Position numbers and translations under genes: made by a program
Assembly (NCBI GenBank): GCA_934654625.1
Contig: CAKUGM010000025.1
Coordinates: forward strand, 1 to 23,845
DNA length: 23,845 bases
Origin: an uncultured Collinsella sp.
GTDB taxonomy: Bacteria; Actinomycetota; Coriobacteriia; Coriobacteriales; Coriobacteriaceae
Direction of reading: 5' to 3'
Notes under the pieces: model-generated
The model's input: the letters and a program-made list of their open reading frames with translations, nothing else
Database searches by the model: none
What the model was told of the DNA's origin: nothing
Shown here: positions 15,196 to 22,195 of the stretch, one piece after another
How positions within the stretch are numbered: position 1 is the stretch's first letter
Layout: each line of letters starts with the position of its first letter

Positions 15196-16128
15196 TTACA
15201 GGCGGGGAAGCTTGCGAACCTCGATGCGCTTGCTGTACTCGTCAACGTGCGAGAAGTCGCCCAGACCAACGCTCTCGGCAACGTTTGCACCGGTAGCAAG
15301 GGCGAGCTTCATCGCGCTCTCCACGTTGTCGCGGTCGTTGTACCACATGGTAAGGAAGGCTGCGAGCGTGCAGTCGCCAGCGCACACGGACGAGACCAGC
15401 TTGATGTTGAACTCACGCTTGGCATACCAGATGTCCTCGCCGTTGGAGAAGTACGCAGAGCCACGGCTACCCATCGTAAGCAGGACGTTCTGGACGCCTA
15501 CTTCATGGGCCATCTTAAGGGCGCGGCGGGCATCGTCATCGGTATCGATCGTAACGCCGAAGATCTCGCGCATCTCGTGATGGTTGGGCTTGATGAGCAA
15601 CGGCTTCTTGGAAGCAAGCGTCTTGAGCTTGGAGCTGGAGAGGTCCAAAACCACGTCGGCGCCGCGAGCGTGAGCATGCTCCATAACCATGTCCAGGAAA
15701 TCCGGAGAAGCCTTGGGCGGCACAGAGCCGGAAACAACCAGGCAATCGAGATTGCCTGCGGTATCCAAAATGTTATAGAGCTCCTGCTGAGCCTGCGGCG
15801 TAAGCGGAGCGCCCGGGTTCAAAACGCCGTACTCGTGCTCACCATCGTTGAGGTAGGAGTTGATGCGGGTGATGCCGTCGGTCCACACCGGGCGGCACAG
15901 GCAGCCCATGTTCATGGTCTCGTCAACGATAAAACGGCCGGTGAAGCCTGCAAAAAAGCCGAGCGCCACGGAGTCGACGCCAAACTTCTTGAGGGCGAAC
16001 GAGACGTCCAGGCCCTTGCCGTTCGGCGTGTAGCTGGCATGGCTCGAGCGAATGTTCTCGTCGGGCACCAGCGACTGGCAGGAGACCGTCATGTCGACGG
16101 CCGGGTTGGCGGTTAGCGTGTAAAACAT
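15196..16128 (-). CDS. fruK: 1-phosphofructokinase, PfkB family (paralogue 2)
   Basis: Same predicted reaction as its neighbour: ATP-dependent phosphorylation of fructose-1-phosphate. It has 310 residues. The motifs are at equivalent places: MFYTLTANPAVDM at the start, TPNGKGLDVSFALKKFG at about 34-50, SGSVPPKASPDF in the middle and SSVCAGDCTLAAF near the end. Here both residues around the catalytic AGD are Cys (CAGDC instead of the common GAGDS). AGGGGG precedes the start. It is 91 bp downstream of ptsI, with a long G-U-rich hairpin between them, so it probably shares the ptsHI transcript. The two paralogues are clearly related along their whole length, pointing to a duplication and possibly different substrate preference. 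Confidence 0.9.
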   Translation of the reverse strand: MFYTLTANPAVDMTVSCQSLVPDENIRSSHASYTPNGKGLDVSFALKKFGVDSVALGFFAGFTGRFIVDETMNMGCLCRPVWTDGITRINSYLNDGEHEYGVLNPGAPLTPQAQQELYNILDTAGNLDCLVVSGSVPPKASPDFLDMVMEHAHARGADVVLDLSSSKLKTLASKKPLLIKPNHHEMREIFGVTIDTDDDARRALKMAHEVGVQNVLLTMGSRGSAYFSNGEDIWYAKREFNIKLVSSVCAGDCTLAAFLTMWYNDRDNVESAMKLALATGANVAESVGLGDFSHVDEYSKRIEVRKLPRL

Positions 16129-16149
16129 AAATTCCCCCTAACTTGAACA

Positions 16150-16189
16150 CAGGGCCGCACGACGTGGGATTCCACACCGTACGACCCTG
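16150..16189 (-). promoter_or_regulatory. Long hairpin between ptsI and fruK
   Basis: A 17-bp stem with four G-U pairs as RNA (16173-16189 with 16150-16166 on the minus strand) and a 6-nt loop nearly fills the spacer. No T-run follows. It may tune relative expression or mRNA stability of the two genes. Confidence 0.5.
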
Positions 16190-16219
16190 CAGATTACCTA
16201 TCTCATGACCTACGCACGA

Positions 16220-17923
16220 TTAGCGAGCGTTGGCCTCGAGAAGCGCCTTGACCTCTTCGGCCGTGTCGAGCGCCAGGGCCTTCTCGGCAAGAGCATCGGC
16301 GTCGGCCTTCGACCACTGAGAAATGGTCTTGCGGGCGCGCAGGATGCTCGGCGCAGACATGGAGAACTCCTCCAGGCCAAAGGAGATGAGCACCGGCTCC
16401 AGCAGCGGATCGGCAGCGGCCTCGCCGCACATGCCAACCATGATGCCGGCCTTGACGCCGCTCTCGATGATGTTCTTGAGCGAACGGAGAACTGCCGGGT
16501 AGTACACCTGGTACAGGTTGGAAATGGTGTCGTTACCGCGGTCGGCGCACATGGTGTAGCCGATCAGGTCGTTGGTGCCGATGGAGAAGAAGTCGGCCTC
16601 CTGGGCCAGCTTGTCGGCGATGAGGGAGGCGGCAGGCGTCTCGACCATGATGCCGACCTCGATGTTCTCATCGAAGTCGACGCCCTCGGCCTTAAGCTCA
16701 GCCTTGCACTCCTCAACGAGAGCCTTGACGGCGCGGACCTCCTCGACGCAGGTGACGAGCGGAATCATGATCTTGACGTCACCAAAGGCGCTGGCGCGCA
16801 GCAGAGCGCGCAGCTGGACCTTGTACTGGTCGGGGTTGGCCAGGCAGTAGCGCACGGCGCGGAAGCCCATGAAGGGGTTCTCTTCCTTGACCATGTGCAG
16901 GTACGGAATCTCCTTGTCGCCGCCCACGTCGAGCGTACGGATGATGACGGGGTTGCCTTTGAGAGCCGTGGCGACCTTGCGGTAAGCCTCGAACTGCTCG
17001 TTCTCGGAAGGAAGCTCCTTAGCGTCCATGAACAGGAACTCGGAGCGGAACAGGCCGATGGCCTCAGCGTCGTGCTCGAGAGCAGCGGTGACGTCGTCGG
17101 GGCTGCCGATGTTGCAGGCGAGGATCTTCTTCACGCCGTCGGCGGTAACGGTCTCCTTGCCGCGATAGGCCTCGAGGGCCTTCTTCTCGGCAGCGAAGGC
17201 CTCAGCCTTGGCGGTGTAGTCGGCAAGGGTGGCTTCGTCGGGATCGGCGACGACAACGCCCTTGGAGCCGTCGACGATGACGGTCATGCCGTTCTTGAGC
17301 TCGGTGCAGGAGTTCTCGACGGAAAGAACCGCGGGGATCTCGAGAGCGCGAGCGATGATGGCAGAGTGGGAGGTGCGGCCACCGGTCTCGGTGACGATGG
17401 CGGCGACGTTCTTCTTGTCGATGGTGGCCGTCATGGAAGGCGTAAGGTCATGCACGCAGATGACGGTGCCGGCGGGCAGCACGGAGAGGTCGACGACCTC
17501 GCGGCCCAGCAGCTCGGCCAGAAGGCCGGTGCGGATGTCGGCGATGTCGGCGGCGCGCAGACGGAACATCTCGTCGTCCATGGAGAGGAACATGTTCTCA
17601 AACATGGTGGTGGTGTCGACGAGAGCCTGCTCGGCGCAGGTGCCGGCGTCGATAGCCTGGTTGATCTGGTCGGTCATGCCGGGGTCCTGCGCAAGCGCGA
17701 TATGACCGATCATGATCTCGGCCTCGTGCTCGCCCACAGAGACCTTCATGGCCTCGGCCTGAGCCTCGGTCTTCTGGCAGAAGACGTCGAGAGCCTTGGC
17801 GTAGCGCTCCTTCTCGGCGGCAGCGTCCTCGACGGCGTGCGCCTCAAAGCTCAGATCGGGCTCGACAGCAACGGCAACGGTGCCGATACCGATACCCTCG
17901 GAAGCGTTTACTCCCTTGTACAT
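16220..17923 (-). CDS. ptsI: PTS enzyme I (phosphoenolpyruvate-protein phosphotransferase)
   Basis: The first, sugar-independent protein of the PTS: it takes phosphate from PEP onto a histidine and passes it to HPr in the cytosol. The protein is 567 residues, close to the family norm. The N-terminal HPr-binding domain begins YKGVNASEGIGIG. The phosphorylated histidine is H186 in TGGRTSHSAIIARALEIPAV. The C-terminal PEP-binding barrel has GMCGEAAADP with the active-site Cys, and the pattern FFSIGTNDLIGYTMCADR. I chose the ATG at 17923, which has AGAGAGGA upstream and begins at the family's MYKG start. It follows ptsH by 146 bp. A GC-rich hairpin (17943-17949 with 17955-17961) stands just upstream of the ribosome binding site. 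Confidence 0.97.
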   Translation of the reverse strand: MYKGVNASEGIGIGTVAVAVEPDLSFEAHAVEDAAAEKERYAKALDVFCQKTEAQAEAMKVSVGEHEAEIMIGHIALAQDPGMTDQINQAIDAGTCAEQALVDTTTMFENMFLSMDDEMFRLRAADIADIRTGLLAELLGREVVDLSVLPAGTVICVHDLTPSMTATIDKKNVAAIVTETGGRTSHSAIIARALEIPAVLSVENSCTELKNGMTVIVDGSKGVVVADPDEATLADYTAKAEAFAAEKKALEAYRGKETVTADGVKKILACNIGSPDDVTAALEHDAEAIGLFRSEFLFMDAKELPSENEQFEAYRKVATALKGNPVIIRTLDVGGDKEIPYLHMVKEENPFMGFRAVRYCLANPDQYKVQLRALLRASAFGDVKIMIPLVTCVEEVRAVKALVEECKAELKAEGVDFDENIEVGIMVETPAASLIADKLAQEADFFSIGTNDLIGYTMCADRGNDTISNLYQVYYPAVLRSLKNIIESGVKAGIMVGMCGEAAADPLLEPVLISFGLEEFSMSAPSILRARKTISQWSKADADALAEKALALDTAEEVKALLEANAR

Positions 17924-18069
17924 GCAGATGTCCTCTCTCTTTGGCGCCCCCGTCGGGCGCCCCTCTCTTTGATGCCGATGCGGCACCGCATAAAATAACG
18001 CAGGCACCCACCCTCGTGAGGCCGGCACCTGCGCTATGTTACCTAAAGATATGGTCCATGGTGTTTGAG
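17924..18069 (-). promoter_or_regulatory. ptsH-ptsI spacer with hairpins
   Basis: The spacer contains a 7-bp stem, GGCGCCC with GGGCGCC, at 17943-17961 close to the ptsI ribosome site. A second, imperfect structure at about 18000-18032 has CGCAGG/CCTGCG at its base and CCTC/GAGG inside. Neither carries a T-run. They may separate ptsH and ptsI expression levels. Confidence 0.4.
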
Positions 18070-18348
18070 TTACTCGCCCAGGCCGCTCTTGATGAGCTCG
18101 ATGGCAGTGGACAGGGCATCGGCCTCGTCCTCGCCGTCGCAGCGAATCTCAACCTCGACGCCGCTCTTAATGCCGGCAGCCATCAAAGCCATGGGGCTCT
18201 TGCCGTTGACCTCGCGAGTGGAACCCTCGTCCGTAACGGCGACGACCTTGACGTCGCAGGCGAACTTGCCCATGGTGGACGCAAACAGACCGGCGGGACG
18301 CATATGCAGGCCCTGGGGGTTGATAAGGGTGACCTTCTCGGAAACCAT
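18070..18348 (-). CDS. ptsH: HPr phosphocarrier protein
   Basis: Small cytosolic carrier that receives phosphate from enzyme I and gives it to the IIA domain. It is 92 residues. H15, in NPQGLHMRPAG, is the phosphorylated histidine. S51, in VNGKSPMALM, corresponds to the regulatory Ser46 that HPr kinase modifies in Gram-positive bacteria, although the following Pro replaces the usual Ile. The start at 18348 has AAGGAG five bases before it; the longer open frame upstream runs through spacer and a dispersed repeat and is not coding. It precedes ptsI in the usual order. The spacer to the upstream EII gene is 361 bp and contains a terminator and two repeats, so ptsH probably has its own promoter. 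Confidence 0.97.
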   Translation of the reverse strand: MVSEKVTLINPQGLHMRPAGLFASTMGKFACDVKVVAVTDEGSTREVNGKSPMALMAAGIKSGVEVEIRCDGEDEADALSTAIELIKSGLGE

Positions 18349-18501
18349 GACGACTCCTTCTTTAACCGAACACGCGCGGTACGTGACCATGCGTGAAACA
18401 TACCTCGCATAGTTTACCCCAAAAGTATGGCAACCCCCAACCACGCGTGCAGACAATGGGTTTATTTCCATAGCCAAAAGCGATCGGCGGAATATGCCCT
18501 T
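18349..18501. other. Upstream region of ptsH, no gene seen
   Basis: This is the ptsH-proximal part of the 361-bp spacer to the EII gene. It should contain the ptsH promoter on the minus strand, but I see no hexamer pair good enough to name. The rest of the spacer holds repeat copies 6 and 7 and a terminator. Confidence 0.4.
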
Positions 18502-18502
18502 C

Positions 18503-18549
18503 CGCCGGCAGAATGTGACGCAACAAGACAGTCGACATTCTGTCACGAA
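18503..18549 (-). repeat. Dispersed 38-bp repeat, copy 6 (flank type B, most diverged)
   Basis: On the minus strand the core (18549-18512) reads TTCGTGACA, GAATGTCGACTGTCTTGTTG, CGTCACATT, followed by CTGCCGGCG. The length and 9/20/9 layout are kept, but the middle differs from the consensus in about seven positions. It lies 52 bp from copy 7 in the same orientation. Confidence 0.8.
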
Positions 18550-18592
18550 TAGGCGCTTTCTAGCTTCGCGTGAATGGAAAGAAACGCCAGCT

Positions 18593-18639
18593 CAACGGCA
18601 AAATGTGACAAAATAAACCTGTCGACTTTCTGTCACATT
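18593..18639 (-). repeat. Dispersed 38-bp repeat, copy 7 (flank type B)
   Basis: On the minus strand the core (18639-18602) reads AATGTGACA, GAAAGTCGACAGGTTTATTT, TGTCACATT, with perfect arms, followed by TTGCCGTTG. It starts three bases after the EII terminator stem. This copy equals the family consensus. Confidence 0.92.
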
Positions 18640-18642
18640 AAA

Positions 18643-18677
18643 ATGCGCGCCGCGGGGATAGACCCTGCGGCGCGCAT
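18643..18677 (-). terminator. Terminator after the fructose EII gene
   Basis: A 15-bp stem with one G-T (G-U) pair (18643-18657 with 18663-18677) and a 5-nt loop lies 32 nt after the stop codon. The minus-strand transcript then reads TTTT (complement of 18643-18640) and enters repeat copy 7. It separates the EII gene from ptsH. Confidence 0.75.
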
Positions 18678-18709
18678 GTTTTTGACGCGATGCTATGTGC
18701 TGTACGGCG

Positions 18710-20716
18710 TTACGCCAGACGGCTGCTAATGGCATCGAGCACCTGAGAAGGCTCGGTAGCGCTCTTGACGGTAGCACGGAAGCCCTCGTCCATCAGCGCC
18801 TCGGCAACCTTGGAGAGGAGCTTGAGGTGCGTGGTGCCGGCCTGGGACTCAGGGATGAGCAGGGCGATGGCCACGTTGACCGGAGCCTGATCCATGGTAT
18901 CCCAACCGGCAACGCCCGAATCGTCCTTGACCACGATGACAGACGGGGTCTTGACGGCGTCGCACTTGGCATGCGGGATGGCAAAACCTTCCATCATGCC
19001 CGTGGTGCCCTCGCTCTCGCGGGTCAAGAATGCCTGCATAAGGGCATCGGCGTCATCGGCGATACCGTGCTTCACGGCCTCGTTGGAGATAAAGGAGAGC
19101 ACGTCGTCACGACCAGCGAAGTCCTGATCCAAAAAGATGTTCTCCTCTTTGACGAAACCGTCGGCAGCGGAAGCGGCGGCCTCGGCAGGTGCGGCCACAG
19201 CGGTGGCAGGGGCAGCCTCGACGGCAGGAACAGCCTTCTGTTTCTTGCCGTACTCGACCTTCTTGAAGATCACGAAGAGAATACCGCCCACGATGGCGCC
19301 AATCAGGATAGCGATGACCCACTGCAGGCCGCCATCGACAACGGGGAGCACGAGGAATCCGCCATGGGGCGCGGGATCGTGAACGCCAAAGAAGATAGTG
19401 AGGATGGAAGCGATGGAGGAGCCGATCATCATGATGGGCATGACGGGCCAGATGTTCTTGGTCATGAACGGAATGGCGCCCTCGGTGATGTGCGTGCAGC
19501 CCAGGATGAAGTTGACGATACCAGCGTCGTGATCTTCCTGGCTAAAGTACTTCTTGCCCACAACCACGGCAAAGGTGGTGATCAGCGGAGGAACGATGCA
19601 CGCAGCGGAGACGGCAGCCATGAAGTTGGTGCCGAAGTTGTACGTATCGGTGCCAACACCTGCGGCCAGGGCCTCGGTGAGCATAGCGGTACCGGTGACG
19701 TAAGCAGCCTTGTTGACCGGGCCGCCCATGTCAAAGGCGCACATGCAGCCGATAGCCAGACCCAAGACGATGGGGCCGGAGGCCGAGAGGCCCTTAAGGA
19801 AGTCCATCATGGCCGTGTTGATGGCAGCCATGGGACCGGAGATGCCCAGCATGACCATGCCCACGATGAACGTGGAGAACAGCGGGTAGAGGAAGATGGC
19901 CTTCAGACCGTTGAGGTTCTGGGGCAGCTTGGCAAAGACCTTCTCCAGCAGCAGGATAACGTAACCGGAAAGGAAACCGCCGACGATACCGCCGAGGAAG
20001 CCAAAGCCCACACCCGAGCCACCGGCGTCGATCAGGCCGGTCTCAGGCGAGACGGGCAGACCGGTGATGGCGATCATACCGGCAACAAAGCCGGGAACGA
20101 GTGCCGGACGCTTGCCGATAGACTCGGCGATATATGCCGAAAGCACCGGAACCATAAGGTTCATGGCAATGCCGCCGATGATCTTGAGCATCGCGGCGAA
20201 GGTGTTGTACTGGGCGTTCGTGGAATCGAACGACATGATGCCCCACAGGAACGACACCGCGGTGAGCACGCCACCGGCGACGACGAACACGAGCATGTGG
20301 GAAACGCCGTTCATAAGGTGCTTATAGAGCTGGTGTCCGATGGACTCCTTCTCCTCTGCAGCGTCGTCTGCAGCGACGACGACTTTGGAGGCATCGCCCT
20401 TGGCAGCGAGGGCGCGGTCGATCAGGGCGCCTGCGGCCTCGACGGACAGAGCCTTGGACACGCCGACCGTCACCTGGGGCTTACCGGCAAAACGCTCTGC
20501 CTGAACGTCCTTATCGGCAGCGACTACGACAGCACGGGCGCCGGCAATCTCTGCGGGGGTAAGCTCGTTTTCGATTCCAACCTGGCCGTGGGTCTCAACC
20601 TTAATGGTGAGCCCGCGCTCAGCCGCAGCCTTCTCCAGCGCCTCCTTTGCCATAAAGGTATGCGCGATGCCGGTCGGACAACCGGTTGCCGCGATAACGT
20701 CATACTGCTGAGCCAT
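18710..20716 (-). CDS. fruA: PTS fructose-specific enzyme II, domain order IIB-IIC-IIA
   Basis: Imports fructose across the membrane and releases it as fructose-1-phosphate. The 668-residue chain has an N-terminal IIB domain (about 1-100) with phosphorylated C13 in AATGCPTGIAHTFMA. The IIC membrane domain (about 124-485) begins SIGHQLYKHLMNGVSHMLVFVVAGG and includes FLGGIVGGFLSGY and FDMGGPVNKAA. An Ala/Pro-rich linker (about 488-518) leads to a C-terminal IIA domain (about 520-668) with phosphorylated H582 in GFAIPHAKCD. The start at 20716 has GGAGGG before it. This gene leads the minus-strand PTS cluster and faces the RpiR regulator across a spacer with operator-like repeats. A terminator follows, so it may be expressed separately from ptsHI. 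A mannitol or 2-O-mannosylglycerate substrate is less likely, given two fruK genes. Confidence 0.94.
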   Translation of the reverse strand: MAQQYDVIAATGCPTGIAHTFMAKEALEKAAAERGLTIKVETHGQVGIENELTPAEIAGARAVVVAADKDVQAERFAGKPQVTVGVSKALSVEAAGALIDRALAAKGDASKVVVAADDAAEEKESIGHQLYKHLMNGVSHMLVFVVAGGVLTAVSFLWGIMSFDSTNAQYNTFAAMLKIIGGIAMNLMVPVLSAYIAESIGKRPALVPGFVAGMIAITGLPVSPETGLIDAGGSGVGFGFLGGIVGGFLSGYVILLLEKVFAKLPQNLNGLKAIFLYPLFSTFIVGMVMLGISGPMAAINTAMMDFLKGLSASGPIVLGLAIGCMCAFDMGGPVNKAAYVTGTAMLTEALAAGVGTDTYNFGTNFMAAVSAACIVPPLITTFAVVVGKKYFSQEDHDAGIVNFILGCTHITEGAIPFMTKNIWPVMPIMMIGSSIASILTIFFGVHDPAPHGGFLVLPVVDGGLQWVIAILIGAIVGGILFVIFKKVEYGKKQKAVPAVEAAPATAVAAPAEAAASAADGFVKEENIFLDQDFAGRDDVLSFISNEAVKHGIADDADALMQAFLTRESEGTTGMMEGFAIPHAKCDAVKTPSVIVVKDDSGVAGWDTMDQAPVNVAIALLIPESQAGTTHLKLLSKVAEALMDEGFRATVKSATEPSQVLDAISSRLA

Positions 20717-20871
20717 ACGTCCCTCCTTCTCTCTAGAAGTGAGCGCCCTCCCCTTTTGGGCGCTGCATTCTCGATCATCCGCAAGGCGTGCAAAACGCGC
20801 ACTCCTCCCGGCTTTTCGCCGAGAATCATAGCATGTGCATACACGGCTTCTCCACAGCGGATGACCGCACA

Positions 20872-20983
20872 GGGTGAAAGGTTCTTTCATAGCGGTGAAC
20901 GGTGTTTGAAATGTTCTCGTCAAATACCAGCTCAAGCACTGTGATAATGATTTCAGCAACTTGTTGACCAGTACCGTTCACCG
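20872..20983. promoter_or_regulatory. Three operator-like 11-mers between the EII and rpiR genes
   Basis: CGGTGAACGGT at 20893-20903 and its exact reverse complement ACCGTTCACCG at 20973-20983 face each other. GGGTGAAAGGT (two mismatches) is at 20872-20882, exactly 21 bp (two helical turns) before the second site. All lie in the divergent spacer, upstream of both start codons, and the third ends 16 bp before the rpiR start. The RpiR protein encoded alongside is the natural candidate to bind them; this is inferred from position. Confidence 0.5.
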
Positions 20984-20999
20984 AATAATGGAGGTTCAC

Positions 21000-21860
21000 A
21001 TGGCGTCAGGAGAGCTCAGTGCGCTATCGCTCATCAGCTCAACCCGTGAATTCTCGGGGACCGAGCAGCGCATCGTAGATTACATCCTGGATCACCGCGA
21101 AGAGGCGCCCACGATGACCGCCGCGCAGCTCGCACGCCGCAGCGGAACCTCCGAGGCCACGATCTCGCGTTTTTGCAAGCATCTGGGTTTCGACAACTAC
21201 CGCAGCTTCCAGTTCTCGCTGGGCCGCGATCTCACGCTCAAGCACGACGGGCTTGACCTCGATGGCGAGATATCGCTCGACAACGTAGAGGATTCACTCA
21301 AAAGCATCCTTGCCACCAAGATGGGCGAACTCGAAGCCACACTGCGCGGCATCGACGGCGCCACGGTGCGCAATGTGGTGAAGCGCCTGGCGGGCGCCGA
21401 CGTCATACAAATCGCCGCCGTAGGCAACACCAATTCTGTGGCACTCGACGCCACGTTCAAGTTCTCGCAGCTGGGTCTGCGCTGTACCACACATGAGGTG
21501 AACGAGATCGCCGTGGGCTTTGCCCTTACCATGCAGCCCAAGGACGCCTTACTCGTAATCTCCAATTCCGGACGCTCCCAGCGCCTGATGCGCGTAGCCC
21601 AAGCAGCCAAAAACCGCGGCGCCTGCGTGATCGCCATCACGGGCGACGAGCAGTCTCCCCTCGCCCGCCTGGCGTCGTTTGTGCTGCGCACCGTAAACCA
21701 CGAGGCGCTGCTCACCACGGGCGACTTCGCGTTTTCCAAGATCTCGGCCATGGCGATCATCGAGACGCTCTATTACTTCTTGCTGCACGAGATCGAAGAC
21801 GGCCGCGAGCACATCAGCCGTTACGAGGAGCTTATCCAGCCGGACAAGGATGTGGAGTAG
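21000..21860 (+). CDS. RpiR/MurR-family transcriptional regulator (HTH plus SIS domain)
   Basis: A 286-residue sugar-phosphate-sensing regulator. The N-terminal HTH-6 domain is at about 10-80, with the recognition part MTAAQLARRSGTSEATISRFCKHLGF in outline. The C-terminal SIS domain (about 120-250) binds phosphosugars in this family; AAVGNTNSVALDATFKFSQLG and LVISNSGRSQRLMRVAQAAKNRGACVIAIT are its typical loops. The ATG at 21000 follows GGAGG by five bases. It is divergent from the fructose EII gene with 283 bp between starts, which points to control of the PTS genes, probably in response to a fructose phosphate. Whether it represses or activates cannot be told. No terminator is visible before the tRNA gene downstream. 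Confidence 0.93.
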   Translation: MASGELSALSLISSTREFSGTEQRIVDYILDHREEAPTMTAAQLARRSGTSEATISRFCKHLGFDNYRSFQFSLGRDLTLKHDGLDLDGEISLDNVEDSLKSILATKMGELEATLRGIDGATVRNVVKRLAGADVIQIAAVGNTNSVALDATFKFSQLGLRCTTHEVNEIAVGFALTMQPKDALLVISNSGRSQRLMRVAQAAKNRGACVIAITGDEQSPLARLASFVLRTVNHEALLTTGDFAFSKISAMAIIETLYYFLLHEIEDGREHISRYEELIQPDKDVE

Positions 21861-21909
21861 CGAAGGCGGACGGACTTTATTTGTCATATCGCGAGACGGA
21901 CCGGCACGG

Positions 21910-21915
21910 TATAAT
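21910..21915 (+). promoter_or_regulatory. -10 box of the tRNA-Arg gene
   Basis: A perfect TATAAT lies 11 bp before the first base of the mature tRNA. A TTGTCA at 21881-21886 is 23 bp upstream, too far for a standard spacer, so the -35 element is uncertain. Confidence 0.55.
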
Positions 21916-21926
21916 CAGGTGCGCAT

Positions 21927-22000
21927 GCGCCATTAGCTCAGTTGGATAGAGCAGGGGACTTCTAATCCCAAGGTCGTTGGTTCGAATCCGACATGGCGCA
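21927..22000 (+). tRNA. tRNA-Arg, anticodon UCU
   Basis: The cloverleaf folds with acceptor GCGCCAT/ATGGCGC and a D arm GCTC/GAGC. The anticodon loop is CTTCTAA (anticodon TCT, reading AGA), and the T arm GTTGG/CCGAC has loop TTCGAAT. The first pair of the anticodon stem is a G-A mismatch. The 3' CCA is not encoded (CCC follows the discriminator A), so it must be added by the Cca enzyme. Confidence 0.93.
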
Positions 22001-22017
22001 CCCCAACGTTTATGGAT

Positions 22018-22054
22018 ACGCCTCGTGCAGCAAGTACTGTGCGGGGCGTTTTTT
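22018..22054 (+). terminator. Terminator of tRNA-Arg
   Basis: ACGCCTCG pairs with CGGGGCGT (one G-U) and a T6 run (22049-22054) follows. It starts 17 nt after the tRNA. Confidence 0.75.
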
Positions 22055-22118
22055 GATGGTCCCATCGAGATGGATGGCAGAAATCACCCTACACTTCTGC
22101 TGTGTTTGTACGCGCTGA

Positions 22119-22145
22119 CCGTCTGTCCCCTTTGGGGACAGACGG
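22119..22145. repeat. 12-bp perfect hairpin with 3-nt loop
   Basis: CCGTCTGTCCCC pairs with GGGGACAGACGG around TTT. No T-run follows. It lies 50 bp before the glycosyltransferase start. Similar GTCTGTCCCC hairpins are familiar as intergenic repeats in various bacteria; only one copy is in this window. Confidence 0.7.
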
Positions 22146-22195
22146 CGAGATTATCATGATGATTGTTAGACATGTAGCCCTGTTAGGAGAACGGC

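Noticed and set aside
16205..17998. A nearly 600-codon open frame antisense to ptsI
   Set aside because: It mirrors the codon pattern of the strongly supported enzyme I gene, its translation has no recognisable motif and is rich in low-complexity Gly/Val/Asp. The same applies to long frames antisense to the EII gene, the flippase-like gene, the fruK genes and the L,D-transpeptidase gene.
18349..18546. An N-terminal extension of HPr through the upstream spacer
   Set aside because: It runs through repeat copy 6 and gives a Cys/Arg-rich sequence unlike any HPr; the start at 18348 has a perfect ribosome site and the family length.
7819..18639. The 38-bp repeats as CRP/FNR sites, because the arms contain TGTGA and TCACA
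   Set aside because: In CRP sites the half-sites are 6 bp apart. Here they are 24 bp apart in every copy, and the copies sit mostly behind genes, not in promoters.
7819..18639. The repeats as a CRISPR array
   Set aside because: Copies are kilobases apart, lie in both orientations between ordinary genes, and no cas gene is present.
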